A DNA stretch of 64,000 bases, from contig JAHHHF010000099.1 in assembly GCA_019359495.1 (NCBI GenBank), forward strand, positions 17,036-81,035, written 5' to 3'. Under the pieces are notes generated by a model. The model saw only the letters and a list, made by a program, of their open reading frames with translations, did no database searches and had not been told where the DNA came from. Origin of the DNA: Goleter apudmare HA4340-LM2 (lineage in GTDB: Bacteria > Cyanobacteriota > Cyanobacteriia > Cyanobacteriales > Nostocaceae). The translations under genes were made by a program, and so were the position numbers. Shown here in pieces: positions 37,263 to 46,068 of the stretch (position 1 is its first letter; each line of letters begins with the position of its first letter).

Positions 37263-37583
37263 CTACCCAAAGAAGTCGGTGCCAGCGCTCAAGCCGCCGC
37301 CGCCCAAGCTACCAGATAAGCCGCCGTCAGTAAAGCTGCCAGCGCCCAAGCTGCCACCGCCGAAGCTGCCAGATAAGTCACCGTTAGTAAAGCTGCCAGC
37401 GCCCAAGCTACCAGATAAGTCTTCGTCTTTCAATGTGCCGTCAGGGTTCTTCAATGTGCCGTCAGGGTTCTTCAAGATGCCGTCAGGGTTCTTCAAGATG
37501 CCGTCAGGGTTCTTCAATGTGCCGTAGTCAATTAAGCCGATGTTGTAGTCAATTAAGCCGATGCTACCAAATACGTCAGCCAT
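37263..37583 (-). CDS. Small repetitive Gly/Asp/Asn-rich protein
   Basis: 106 residues: a short N-terminal part (MADVFGSIGLIDYNIGLIDY), four to five copies of LKNPDGT/I (7 residues, 21 bases each), then repeats of DLSGSLGAGSF. AAAGAGAT sits just before ATG 37583 as a ribosome site. It has no signal peptide, Cys, or recognised domain. The opposite frame gives a Pro/Lys-rich ORF, but only this strand has a Shine-Dalgarno and a downstream hairpin. It could be a small adhesive, matrix or surface protein exported by a type I system; this is speculation. Two repeat arrays suggest recent slippage. Confidence 0.55.
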   Translation of the reverse strand: MADVFGSIGLIDYNIGLIDYGTLKNPDGILKNPDGILKNPDGTLKNPDGTLKDEDLSGSLGAGSFTNGDLSGSFGGGSLGAGSFTDGGLSGSLGGGGLSAGTDFFG

Positions 37584-37811
37584 ATCTCTTTTTATTTAAA
37601 CGTGAAATTTGTTGGCAACTAAATTTAACATGGATAGCACTAGTACACAACGATACTTAGTAAAACTACTGAATTTCATAAAGTGAGACTTTTGCTCTAC
37701 GCGTTGGTATGAGGGGGAGGTCTGAAAATAGGTTTCGCTGGTTGGGTTCCAAGGGTATTACTGGGAGTTACAAACTAGTAGATTATCCCCTAGTACCGAG
37801 CTTTTGTATTA

Positions 37812-38168
37812 CTATTCCTCCAAATACTCTGCCACAGTTGTCAAATCTTCCATTGCCCGATTTAGGCGATTTACCATTGCTTGGGCTACTTCTGGTTGAG
37901 TGCTGACAGTTTCTAGTTTTTCTCTGAGATGACGGTCTATGGCTTCTATCCATAGTGACAATTTCGTATGACGAATTGCTGTAAGTACTCCCATATTTCT
38001 TAAAACAGCCAAATGAAACCCCAGTTGGTTTTGTCCGCCGTAGCCCAGATATCCGTCCCACAGTTCCAATTTTTCTGGAGTAAATTCTACATATTGGTCA
38101 AAGGTAATACCCGCCGGCTCTAGCTGGGGTTGTGGCAGTGGAGGTTGAGAGTTAGTCATAATCTGCAC
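37812..38168 (-). CDS. Hypothetical protein
   Basis: 118 residues; MTNSQPPLPQPQ at 38159 may be the true start. FTPEKLELWDGYLGYGGQNQ then a helical C-terminal half (AIDRHLREKLETVSTQPEVAQ). Many short cyanobacterial proteins carry this LWDGYL motif, but I do not know their role. No co-directional neighbour within 200 bases. The protein is acidic at its C terminus. Confidence 0.55.
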   Translation of the reverse strand: MQIMTNSQPPLPQPQLEPAGITFDQYVEFTPEKLELWDGYLGYGGQNQLGFHLAVLRNMGVLTAIRHTKLSLWIEAIDRHLREKLETVSTQPEVAQAMVNRLNRAMEDLTTVAEYLEE

Positions 38169-38224
38169 AAGAAGTAATTTTATCCTTGCTTACTACTTTA
38201 AATTCTCAAGAGCATCTAACTGTA

Positions 38225-38346
38225 TATAGGAATCATATTTGATTTCTGAAAAAAATTCAGTGCACCTCTGTTCCCTTTTTTCCTGTTCCCTGTTCCCTGT
38301 TCCCTACCTACGCAAATAATTTCAATAATCAAGTCGGATTCCTATA
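38225..38346. mobile_element. TATAGGA-type TIR element (122 bp)
   Basis: Ends TATAGGAATCATATTTGATT and AATCAAGTCGGATTCCTATA, TA at both edges. Its heptamers are CTGTTCC (about 38268-38306) rather than TTGCCTG, so the array in the centre has changed identity while the ends stayed similar. Confidence 0.78.
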
Positions 38347-38415
38347 TTAACTAACAACATAATGCTAATACAGCGCGGCGGTACTAGTTCATATCATTTA
38401 TCAAATTGTAAACTA

Positions 38416-38571
38416 ATGATTCGTTACTGGTGGAAATTTCTTATTTTGATATGTATATTCTTCCTAATAAGTGCCTGCAATCAGGTGAAAGTAGGTCAAA
38501 CTAATTTGAGTGCTAATTCTCACAATACACCAAATCAAATAATAACTTCTATTGCTTTACCAACTTCATAA
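38416..38571 (+). CDS. Small putative lipoprotein
   Basis: 51 residues from ATG 38416 (MIRYWWKFLILICIFFLISA). The hydrophobic segment ends in a lipobox (LISAC), so the Cys at 21 would be lipidated, followed by a polar tail. A start at 38362 is in frame but adds non-signal residues. No homology that I know; it is supported by the lipobox only. Confidence 0.4.
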   Translation: MIRYWWKFLILICIFFLISACNQVKVGQTNLSANSHNTPNQIITSIALPTS

Positions 38572-38658
38572 CTTAATTTAAATGGTCAAACTTTCATGGT
38601 TCCATTGCGGATGATTAGAATAGGCGATCGCTACTCTTACCAATGCCCAATGACCAAA

Positions 38659-38684
38659 AGCTGATCAGGATGTTGGTTGAGTTT
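38659..38684. repeat. 26-base exact duplicate of 26699-26724
   Basis: The duplicate covers the last codons and stop of the M28 peptidase gene on the minus strand. Confidence 0.8.
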
Positions 38685-39696
38685 CCAAGTTATTACTGGA
38701 TTCTAATAATTTAGTCGTAGCATTGAATACAATCTGGGCTGCACCAACAAAGAAGGGGCGGTCAATGGTGGCTGGTGTATCGCTGGGTTGGTGATAGTGG
38801 GGAGTACGGAGATTAGCTGTATCTGTTAATAACACAGCCCCTACTCCTTGATACCAAAAGGGGGCATGGTCACTACGTAAGGTGTCTGGTGAGAGCAAAC
38901 CTTTGAGGGGAATTGGCAGTGTCAGTACTGGCGGTAGGTTGGCTGCATTGGAGTTGTGAAAGGTATTGAGCAGAGGCAAGTGTTCTGTGTCTCCAATCGC
39001 TACTAAAAAGTCACCCTGATCAGTAGGCGGAGTCACGGGCAACCCTGTAGGATACTGCTGACAACCGACAGTGTAGCAAGCGTAACCGACCATATCCATA
39101 ACGATGACACCACGTAGATTTTTTAACCGTGCTGTCTTACCCACAAAAGCCTTACTCCCTAAAAGTCCGATTTCTTCTAAGTCAAAAAACGCTAGCTGCA
39201 ATGTCCGTGGTGTGGAACTTGAACTGAGAAGACGAGCAGTTTCTAACATCACGGCAATACCGCTAGCATTGTCATCTGCGCCAGGGGAAGCAGGCACAGT
39301 GTCATAATGGGCGGCTAAGAGAATAGCACCTGCGGCTGTGTCAGTTCCCTGTCGTTCGGCAAAGATATTAATTCCATTGGCAAACTTTTCTAACTTGGGC
39401 TGCCAGCCTAATTTTTGCAGTTCTGTTGTAATGTAAGTGCGAGTACGCGATCGCTCTTCATTGGTATAACGCTGAAAATTTAACTTTTGGATATGAGCCA
39501 GTAGCCTATCAGCAGATACTTGCACTTGCGGCTGATTCTTGACTTCTGGAGCTTTTGGCTGCTGTTGGGGTTTGACTGTGGGTATACTCTCCACAATTGC
39601 TGGCTCATTATTTTGCTCAAAAAACGTACTCCCCCTACTACCAAAAGCCACAACCACCAGCAACATCAACAACACTAGCCACAGCCATTTTTTCAT
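38665..39696 (-). CDS. M28-family zinc aminopeptidase, membrane anchored
   Basis: 343 residues with an uncleaved or cleaved N-terminal hydrophobic segment (WLWLVLLMLLVVVAFGS) that sends it to the periplasm or membrane. Zinc-site motifs of peptidase family M28 are HYDTVPASPGADDNASG, LEEIGLLGS with the catalytic Glu pair, MDMVGYA and SDHAPFWYQG. It should remove N-terminal amino acids from peptides. Length is complete; only the last residues lie in the 26-base duplicate. No operon partner. Confidence 0.85.
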   Translation of the reverse strand: MKKWLWLVLLMLLVVVAFGSRGSTFFEQNNEPAIVESIPTVKPQQQPKAPEVKNQPQVQVSADRLLAHIQKLNFQRYTNEERSRTRTYITTELQKLGWQPKLEKFANGINIFAERQGTDTAAGAILLAAHYDTVPASPGADDNASGIAVMLETARLLSSSSTPRTLQLAFFDLEEIGLLGSKAFVGKTARLKNLRGVIVMDMVGYACYTVGCQQYPTGLPVTPPTDQGDFLVAIGDTEHLPLLNTFHNSNAANLPPVLTLPIPLKGLLSPDTLRSDHAPFWYQGVGAVLLTDTANLRTPHYHQPSDTPATIDRPFFVGAAQIVFNATTKLLESSNNLETQPTS

Positions 39697-39929
39697 CTGA
39701 ATTTACTCCTGCCTTCCAGATTTTAAATTAACGCGATCGCTAAGTTTGACGGCTTGTCTTTTGACAGATACCGCAATTTCACTTAAAGTTCCCCACTAGA
39801 ACACTATGAAACGTTCAGTACCCAAACCCTATTTCCAGCAGGGGCATAGGGCGCAAAAGGGAAAATTTTTCTCCTCTCGACCCCGCCCCTTTCTCTTCTG
39901 CCTCTTCCACAATTCCCCATGCCCCATTT

Positions 39930-41156
39930 ATGCTAGATTTATCGCTCATTATGCTCCTGGGGTTTCTGGGTAGTTTTGGTCATTGCTTTGGCATGTGTGG
40001 CCCCTTAACAATGGCGTTTTCACTGTCGCGTCAGCAAGAAACACCGGATTGGCGACAACAATTAAAATTTCACATCTTGCTCAACCTAGGGCGAATGTTG
40101 AGCTATGCTCTAGTCGGTGGGGGGATTGGGCTACTGGGGTCAGTATTATTGGAGAGTGGACAGCTAACGGGTATTGGTAGTGACTTACGTCGTGCGATCG
40201 CAATTATTACTGGTTTAATGTTGATTTGGTTGGGGCTAAAACAAGTCAAACCCGACCTCTTACCGCGCCTTCCAGTGTTACACCCATTGTTACAGGGTGG
40301 ATTACACAATCGCCTGAGTACAGGTATGGTCAGGCTTTCCTTACAAACTAGATGGTGGACACCAGCACTGTTAGGCATGACTTGGGGTTTGATGCCTTGT
40401 GGTTTTCTGTATGTTGCCCAAATTAAGGCGGCTCAAACTGGTAACTTGTGGATGAGTACGGCAACCATGCTGGCTTTTGGTTTAGGAACCCTACCCACAA
40501 TGTTAGGTGTAGGTGTCTCCACTTCGTTAATGAGTCAAAATCGGCGTAGTCAGTTATTTCGCCTGGGGGGATGGGTCACACTCACCATTGGCATCATTAC
40601 CCTGCTGCGGACTGGCGATACAATGGTAGACTACACCGGACACGCCGCGCTGATCTGCTTGATATTAACCCTGATTGCCCGTCCCATCAGCAATTTCTGG
40701 GGTTCGCCCCTGCGTTACCGTCGAGCTTTGGGAGTGGGGGCTTTTGTGTTGTCTGTGGTTCACACTACCCACATGATGGAACACACATTGCAATGGAATT
40801 TAGCGGCTTTTTCTTTCTTACCACCACAATTTCAGTGGGGGATGGCTGCGGGTGTTATAGCATTGATATTGATGACTCCCGCCGCTTGCACTAGTTTCGA
40901 CCTGTTGCAGAAGTCCTTGGGCAAGCATTGGCGACAGATTCATCTATTGGGCGTGCCAGCTTTGCTATTAACTGCCGTTCATGCTCTGCTGATTGGTTCC
41001 CATTACCTGGGTTCCTTACAATCAAATTGGGGGAATAAATTAGCGGCCGTGCTGATGGGTGTGATTACCCTCAGTGTTTTGCTGGTGCGTTGGCGCTGGT
41101 TTTGGTCAAAATTAACTCTAGAAAAGTTCTATGTTCCCCCAACTAAATCGCGGTAA
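39930..41156 (+). CDS. SafE/TauE-family membrane transporter, UreH-like
   Basis: 408 residues, eight or more membrane segments. GFLGSFGHCFGMCGPLTMAF near the start is typical of the UreH-like branch of this family, where Cys and Gly near membrane helices are linked with copper or nickel handling. MPCGFLYVAQIKAA repeats the CG pattern. The C-terminal half (about 230-400) resembles a heme-binding-type membrane bundle with several His (VVHTTHMMEHTLQW). It shares 26 bases with the next gene, so the pair is coupled. A role in metal supply to respiratory or photosynthetic proteins is a guess. Confidence 0.68.
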   Translation: MLDLSLIMLLGFLGSFGHCFGMCGPLTMAFSLSRQQETPDWRQQLKFHILLNLGRMLSYALVGGGIGLLGSVLLESGQLTGIGSDLRRAIAIITGLMLIWLGLKQVKPDLLPRLPVLHPLLQGGLHNRLSTGMVRLSLQTRWWTPALLGMTWGLMPCGFLYVAQIKAAQTGNLWMSTATMLAFGLGTLPTMLGVGVSTSLMSQNRRSQLFRLGGWVTLTIGIITLLRTGDTMVDYTGHAALICLILTLIARPISNFWGSPLRYRRALGVGAFVLSVVHTTHMMEHTLQWNLAAFSFLPPQFQWGMAAGVIALILMTPAACTSFDLLQKSLGKHWRQIHLLGVPALLLTAVHALLIGSHYLGSLQSNWGNKLAAVLMGVITLSVLLVRWRWFWSKLTLEKFYVPPTKSR

Positions 41157-41772
41157 AGCTACTTTCAAACAACACAGTTCATATCTAGCTTTGCCAATTT
41201 TATTACTGACATTAGTTGCTTCTCCTGTACCTAGCGCTTCTGCCCATAAAGTGAAAATAGGCCCTGATGTTGGGGCTACTCTGCATATTGAACCGAATGA
41301 TAACCCCCGTGCTGGAGAAAGAGCAAAAACTTGGTTTGCCCTCACCCTCAAAGGTGGCAAGGTAATTCCTCTCCAAGATTGTAATTGCCAATTGGCTATT
41401 TATGCCCAACCCCATACAGCAGGCGAACCAGCGCTACTGAAGCCACCCTTAAAGCCTGTAGTTGCTGAACGCTATCAAGGTACACCAGGGACAGAAATTA
41501 CATTTCCTCGACCAGGAATTTATCAACTGCAACTGACTGGTAAACCAGCATCTGGAGCCAACTTCCAACCTTTTAAGTTTGATTTTGAAGTGACTGTGGC
41601 AGCAGGTTCATCTGTAAGAGAGGAGCCAAAAAATGTGGAAAATGTCAACAGTAATGAAATCCAAAATTCACCTCAACCGTTTCCGTTTTGGGTACTCTCC
41701 ATCCCACTGTTAGGCTTGGCGGGCATTTTATTTGTCGTACAACGCGGGCGAAAAAGAGATAGTGATAATTAG
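41131..41772 (+). CDS. Secreted protein with C-terminal membrane anchor, SafE partner
   Basis: 213 residues: signal peptide (YLALPILLLTLVASPVPSASA, cut before HKVKIG), a beta domain containing LQDCNCQLAIYA, and a C-terminal helix (VLSIPLLGLAGILFVVQ) followed by RGRKR, a typical outward-facing anchor. The lumenal domain starts with His and holds a CNC pair, which could bind copper; similar partners are found beside UreH-type SafE proteins. It overlaps the upstream gene by 26 bases. The metal role is inferred. Confidence 0.62.
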   Translation: MFPQLNRGKATFKQHSSYLALPILLLTLVASPVPSASAHKVKIGPDVGATLHIEPNDNPRAGERAKTWFALTLKGGKVIPLQDCNCQLAIYAQPHTAGEPALLKPPLKPVVAERYQGTPGTEITFPRPGIYQLQLTGKPASGANFQPFKFDFEVTVAAGSSVREEPKNVENVNSNEIQNSPQPFPFWVLSIPLLGLAGILFVVQRGRKRDSDN

Positions 41773-41912
41773 AAATACCCTCCGGGAAGCCGCTTCTATT
41801 TGGTCATTTTCTCTAGTAATAGGGGGTTGGGAAGAGTAATTCTGGCCCCATGACGCCACTTGCCACAAGTCTGGTGACCGAACGCATGGCTGCCCCCATC
41901 CCCCATGCCCAA

Positions 41913-42911
41913 TTATTTATGTCGCTGCTGATGCCATTGCCAAGCGTGAACTACGATATCTTTGATGTCTGGGTATTGGGGTTGCCAGCCGAGGATTTTT
42001 CTGGCTTTTTCACCACTCCCAATTAAAGCAGGTGGATCTCCGGGACGGCGATCGCATTCTTTAACCGGGATATCTAATCCTGTCACTTGTTCGGCAGATG
42101 CAATGACTTCTCTGACGGAGAAGCCTTGGCCGTTACCTAAGTTGAAAACCTCGCTATCTCCGCCTTTTAATAAATATTCCAAGCCTAAAATATGGGCGTC
42201 TGCCAAGTCGCTGACATGAATATAATCCCGAATACAAGTGCCGTCGGGTGTGGGATAATCTGTACCGAAAATTGAAATCGATTCCCGTTTACCTAAGGCT
42301 GTCTGCAACACCAAGGGAATCAAATGGGTTTCGGGATTGTGATCTTCCCCTAATAAGCCATTGGGGTCAGCACCAGCCGCGTTAAAGTAACGAAAACGCA
42401 CTGACTTGAAATCATAGGCAGCATCAAAATCTGCCAGAATCCGCTCTACCATCAGCTTGGTAGCACCATAGGGATTAATGGGATTTTGGGGATGATCTTC
42501 AGGGATCGGTACAACTTCTGGTACACCATAAGTGGCGCAGGTAGAAGAAAAGACAAATTTCTTAATAGATGCCGCCAGCATTGCTTCTAAAAGCGTCAGA
42601 GTGCCCAGAACATTATTGCGGTAATATTTCGCAGGGTCTGTAACCGACTCACCTACGTAGGCATAAGCAGAAAAGTGCATGACTGCGGCAATATCGCGGG
42701 TTTGAAACAGATTGTCTAAAAGAGTGCGATCGCTAGTATCACCCACCACTAATTCCACCTGCAAAACCTTTTCTACTAAGTCACGATGTCCATAGACCAA
42801 GTTATCCAGGATAACTACGTTATATCCAGCTCGTGACAAAGCCAGCACTGTATGGGAACCAATATAGCCAGCTCCTCCTGTAACTAAAATAGTCGGTTTT
42901 CCGGACGACAT
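41913..42911 (-). CDS. galE: UDP-glucose 4-epimerase
   Basis: 332 residues from ATG 42911; AGGAAAA lies 6 bases upstream, and 16 further codons to 42959 are probably not translated. NAD-binding TGGAGYIGSHT, catalytic Ser/Tyr/Lys as SSTCATYG and NPYGATKLMVERIL, and the sugar-binding RYFNAAGAD are all intact. It interconverts UDP-Glc and UDP-Gal in the cytoplasm and can feed galactose into envelope polysaccharides such as those of the HEP island. Confidence 0.92.
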   Translation of the reverse strand: MSSGKPTILVTGGAGYIGSHTVLALSRAGYNVVILDNLVYGHRDLVEKVLQVELVVGDTSDRTLLDNLFQTRDIAAVMHFSAYAYVGESVTDPAKYYRNNVLGTLTLLEAMLAASIKKFVFSSTCATYGVPEVVPIPEDHPQNPINPYGATKLMVERILADFDAAYDFKSVRFRYFNAAGADPNGLLGEDHNPETHLIPLVLQTALGKRESISIFGTDYPTPDGTCIRDYIHVSDLADAHILGLEYLLKGGDSEVFNLGNGQGFSVREVIASAEQVTGLDIPVKECDRRPGDPPALIGSGEKARKILGWQPQYPDIKDIVVHAWQWHQQRHK

Positions 42912-43300
42912 AGTTTTTCCTGATAAATCATTAACTACTATAAGTCGGTTATTGGACACTGGGTATTTTGCTGAGTGCTAAATAACTCAGAACTCGGAAC
43001 TGTGAAAGCCTTATGCCCATAAATTTAATTTACTGGTGCCTCATTACTCATCTGGAAAATTACAAATAATAGACGCACTAGCAAAAAATTGCACTAAAAT
43101 CACTACGACGGTAGTCTTTGGGTGTGAGGTTTGATGTATTTTAAGTCAGGTAATGGTGCGATTACAATTTGACAGTAAAATAAATCGACTCCCCGATGCT
43201 GGGGAACCCTTTTGGCAGTTACCTTCTGAGGTTTTCCTCCAGAAGCAACTGCTTCACCACCGCACAGGCTCACCGCAAAGGAAAATTTGAGAGTTATCCT
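42912..43300. other. Intergenic region upstream of a membrane-protein gene
   Basis: 389 bases with no gene. The stretch 43185-43290 is richer in G and C with AACCCTTTTGGCAGTTACC and GGTTTTCCTCCAGAAGCAAC, similar to dispersed Nostoc spacer repeats. An in-frame ATG at 43196 exists but lies in that repeat. Confidence 0.45.
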
Positions 43301-44011
43301 ATGTTTCTACTCCTAAGCCGGGTACTGCTGTGGCTGTTGATTGGTGCAGTTGTCTACTCTTTGTTCCAAAAATTCTATCCCACAGGGAATTTTGTCGGGC
43401 GATTCGTGATTGTCATTTTGCTGGTTGTCATTGCGCTGGCGTTTATTAACCCCAATGAGCCAGCTGTGGCGTCGTTGTGGAGGTTAGTCTCATTTCCCCT
43501 CAAACCTTTGGGAGCATCTGTTTTGTTGTTAATTTTTGCCGCCCAGAAGATTAAAGGTGGTGGGATCGATAAACCAGGAGGATACTTACTGGGTTGGGCA
43601 CTAGGTGTTTTGTTGTTATCAAGTACACCAGCGATCGCTTATTTTTTGGTGAGAGCGCCCATCGCTATGATTGGTGTCCCTCAGGTAGCAAATCAGCAAG
43701 TTATCCAGAATTTTCAGGTGGCGTCTTCTAAATCTGGAACCTTGGTAGCGTCGACACCTGTAAACCCAATTAAGGGTGTCTCAGATATCTCTGGGGATGA
43801 AATTATACCACAAGAGCAGGGTCTGTTAACTCTGGCGTTCAATTCCTTAGAAGTCAAAGTCCCTCCCTACTTGTTGCAAAATCCCCAGGAAATTCGCACA
43901 CGCGGGTTGCGATTGGAAGACTTTGTACCAAGTGCAGAAACGCTACAATTAACAACGCGAGTCTGGGAAAGTTATCTTAACCAGATTTACTTTTTCTTGC
44001 GTGGTCGCTAA
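43301..44011 (+). CDS. Hypothetical membrane protein, possibly YdcF-related remnant
   Basis: 236 residues from ATG 43301 (MFLLLSRVLLWLLIGAVVYS). Four membrane segments fill residues 1-140. Topology and LLLSSTPAIAYFLVRAPIA recall the N-terminal membrane half of cyanobacterial YdcF/DUF218 proteins, but no DUF218 catalytic domain follows; the remainder is polar and short. It may be a small independent membrane protein. The family is not certain. Confidence 0.5.
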   Translation: MFLLLSRVLLWLLIGAVVYSLFQKFYPTGNFVGRFVIVILLVVIALAFINPNEPAVASLWRLVSFPLKPLGASVLLLIFAAQKIKGGGIDKPGGYLLGWALGVLLLSSTPAIAYFLVRAPIAMIGVPQVANQQVIQNFQVASSKSGTLVASTPVNPIKGVSDISGDEIIPQEQGLLTLAFNSLEVKVPPYLLQNPQEIRTRGLRLEDFVPSAETLQLTTRVWESYLNQIYFFLRGR

Positions 44012-44043
44012 TAACCAGGCTAAAGAGGTGACAATTAAACTAG

Positions 44044-44160
44044 AGAATGGGGAATGGGGAATGGGGAATGGGGAATGGAAGATCAGGGAGTTAAGGGGTA
44101 AATAACTAATGACCCTTAATTCTTGACTCTTGACTCTTGACCCCTGACCCTTGACCCCTG
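44044..44160. repeat. Two STRR arrays upstream of an ABC transporter gene
   Basis: GAATGGG heptamers four times (44044-44077), then TTGACTC/TTGACCC/CTGACCC heptamers (about 44111-44160). The second ends 11 bases before ATG 44172. No Shine-Dalgarno is seen. Confidence 0.8.
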
Positions 44161-44171
44161 AATTTTTTTAA

Positions 44172-45923
44172 ATGGCAAAATCTCGACGACTTGCTAAACT
44201 CGGTGCTTATCTGCGTCCCCATTGGCGGGAGACGACATTCGGTATTATTGCTTTGTTGGTTGTGAATGGTTTAGGTGTTTATATACCCTGGGTGATTCGC
44301 GCTTGTGTTGACGAACTCTCAACTACCTTTAGCTGGCAGCAATTAATAAATTATGTAGTGATCATTGTCCTGTTCAGTTCAGCAATGTTATTAATCCGTA
44401 TGGCCTCACGCATGTGGCTATTTGGTGTGGGGCGGGAGGTAGAATTTGACCTCAAACAACGGATTTTTGAGCACCTACTCAAACTAGAGCCTGCTTACTT
44501 TGCCACTAATACGGCTGGTGATTTGATTAGTAGGGCTACCAGTGATGTAGATAATATCAGGCGGTTGTTGGGTTTTGTCGTACTGAGTTTGGCAAACACT
44601 TTATTTGCTTATGCTCTAACACTGCCAGCGATGCTGGTAATTAGTGTGGATCTGACATTAGCTTCTTTGGCAGTATATCCCTTCATGTTCTTGTTGGTGC
44701 ATCTATTTAGCGATCGCCTACGCCAACAACAAACAGCAGTACAAGAGAATCTCTCTGACATCAGTGAACTCATCCAAGAGGATATCAGTGGGATAGCCTT
44801 GATTAAAATCTACGCCCAAGAAGAAAATGAGCGGCGAGCCTTTGCTCAAAAAAATCAGCAGTTGTTGACGGCTAACTTAGAACTTGCAAAAATTCGCAAT
44901 ACAATATTTCCATTAATTGGTGGACTAGCTAGTGTGAGTTCCCTAATAATTATTTGGCTGGGGGCGACGCGGATTTTAGCGGAAACTCTGGCTATTGGTG
45001 ACTTTCTGGCGTTACTGATTTATGTAGAACGGCTGATTTTCCCCACAGCTGTGTTAGGATTCACCATCACCGCTTACCAACGAGGTGAAGTTAGCGTTGA
45101 CCGTCTAGAGTCTATTCTCTCAGCGACACCAAAGATTGATGATGGTGCTGATGTTATACATCTTGCGGCGTCTGGAGTGAAAGGGAAACTCACAGCTAAA
45201 AATTTCAGCTACACTTATCCAGGTTACCCACGCCAAGCGATCGCCAACGTTAACTTTACCATTAATCCTGGGGAAACAGTGGCCATTGTGGGGGCAATTG
45301 GTTCTGGGAAATCCACCCTAGCAAACGCCTTACCCCGCTTACTAGATATTGCACCAGGGCAGTTGTTTTTAGATGATTTGGATATTACCAAAATAGCATT
45401 GGCAGATTTACGGGGTGCGATCGCTTATGTCCCACAAGATAGCTTTTTGTTCAGCACCACGATTAAAAATAATATCCGTTACGGCGACCCAGTTAGTGAA
45501 CAACAGGATATTGAAGCGGTAGCCCATCTCGCCCAAATCCATCCAGAAATTATCAACTTTCCAGCCCAATATGAGACTATAGTCGGAGAACGTGGTATCA
45601 CTCTTTCTGGTGGACAGCGTCAACGTACCGCCCTATCAAGAGCAATGTTAATCGATGCCCCAGTGTTAATTTTGGATGATGCCCTCTCCAGTGTCGATAA
45701 TCAAACAGCAACAAAAATCCTCAAAAATATTTCCGGTGATACGGAGCGTAAAACTGTAATTTTTATCACCCATCAATTATCTGCGGCTGCTACTGCTGAC
45801 AGGATTTTTGTCATGGATAAAGGTGAAATCGTCCAAATAGGTACTCATTTTGAACTTGTGCAGCAGAATGGGCTTTACAGAAATTTATGGAGCCAGCATC
45901 AGGTAGAGGAATTACTGCGCTAA
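44172..45923 (+). CDS. ABC exporter half-transporter with Asp in place of the catalytic Glu
   Basis: 583 residues: a six-helix type I exporter domain (about 15-320) and a nucleotide-binding domain. Walker A GAIGSGKSTLANAL and signature LSGGQRQRTALSRAML are canonical, but Walker B reads VLILDDALSSVD, so the usual catalytic Glu is Asp. In heterodimeric exporters of the MdlA/BmrC type one half has this change and pairs with a normal half. No partner gene is adjacent. The substrate is unknown; lipids or drugs are usual. Confidence 0.82.
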   Translation: MAKSRRLAKLGAYLRPHWRETTFGIIALLVVNGLGVYIPWVIRACVDELSTTFSWQQLINYVVIIVLFSSAMLLIRMASRMWLFGVGREVEFDLKQRIFEHLLKLEPAYFATNTAGDLISRATSDVDNIRRLLGFVVLSLANTLFAYALTLPAMLVISVDLTLASLAVYPFMFLLVHLFSDRLRQQQTAVQENLSDISELIQEDISGIALIKIYAQEENERRAFAQKNQQLLTANLELAKIRNTIFPLIGGLASVSSLIIIWLGATRILAETLAIGDFLALLIYVERLIFPTAVLGFTITAYQRGEVSVDRLESILSATPKIDDGADVIHLAASGVKGKLTAKNFSYTYPGYPRQAIANVNFTINPGETVAIVGAIGSGKSTLANALPRLLDIAPGQLFLDDLDITKIALADLRGAIAYVPQDSFLFSTTIKNNIRYGDPVSEQQDIEAVAHLAQIHPEIINFPAQYETIVGERGITLSGGQRQRTALSRAMLIDAPVLILDDALSSVDNQTATKILKNISGDTERKTVIFITHQLSAAATADRIFVMDKGEIVQIGTHFELVQQNGLYRNLWSQHQVEELLR

Positions 45924-46068
45924 TGCTAGTTTTGTTTGGTTTGTAGTGAGCGCTCAATTGCTCACCACAAATCCATAAATTTTGTATATTAAAGTACTAG
46001 GAAAAATTCTCTTAATAAGCGTATAATTCTTCAACTACACAAGTGCGACAATTGCAGTCAGTAAATCA

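Noticed and set aside
37436..37520. Tandem 21-base units, looked at as a CRISPR array
   Set aside because: The units are contiguous with no spacers and encode LKNPDG repeats.
37279..37527. Plus-strand Pro/Lys-rich ORF opposite the small repeat protein
   Set aside because: It is the antisense reading of a 21-base repeat array; no Shine-Dalgarno, and the minus strand has one.
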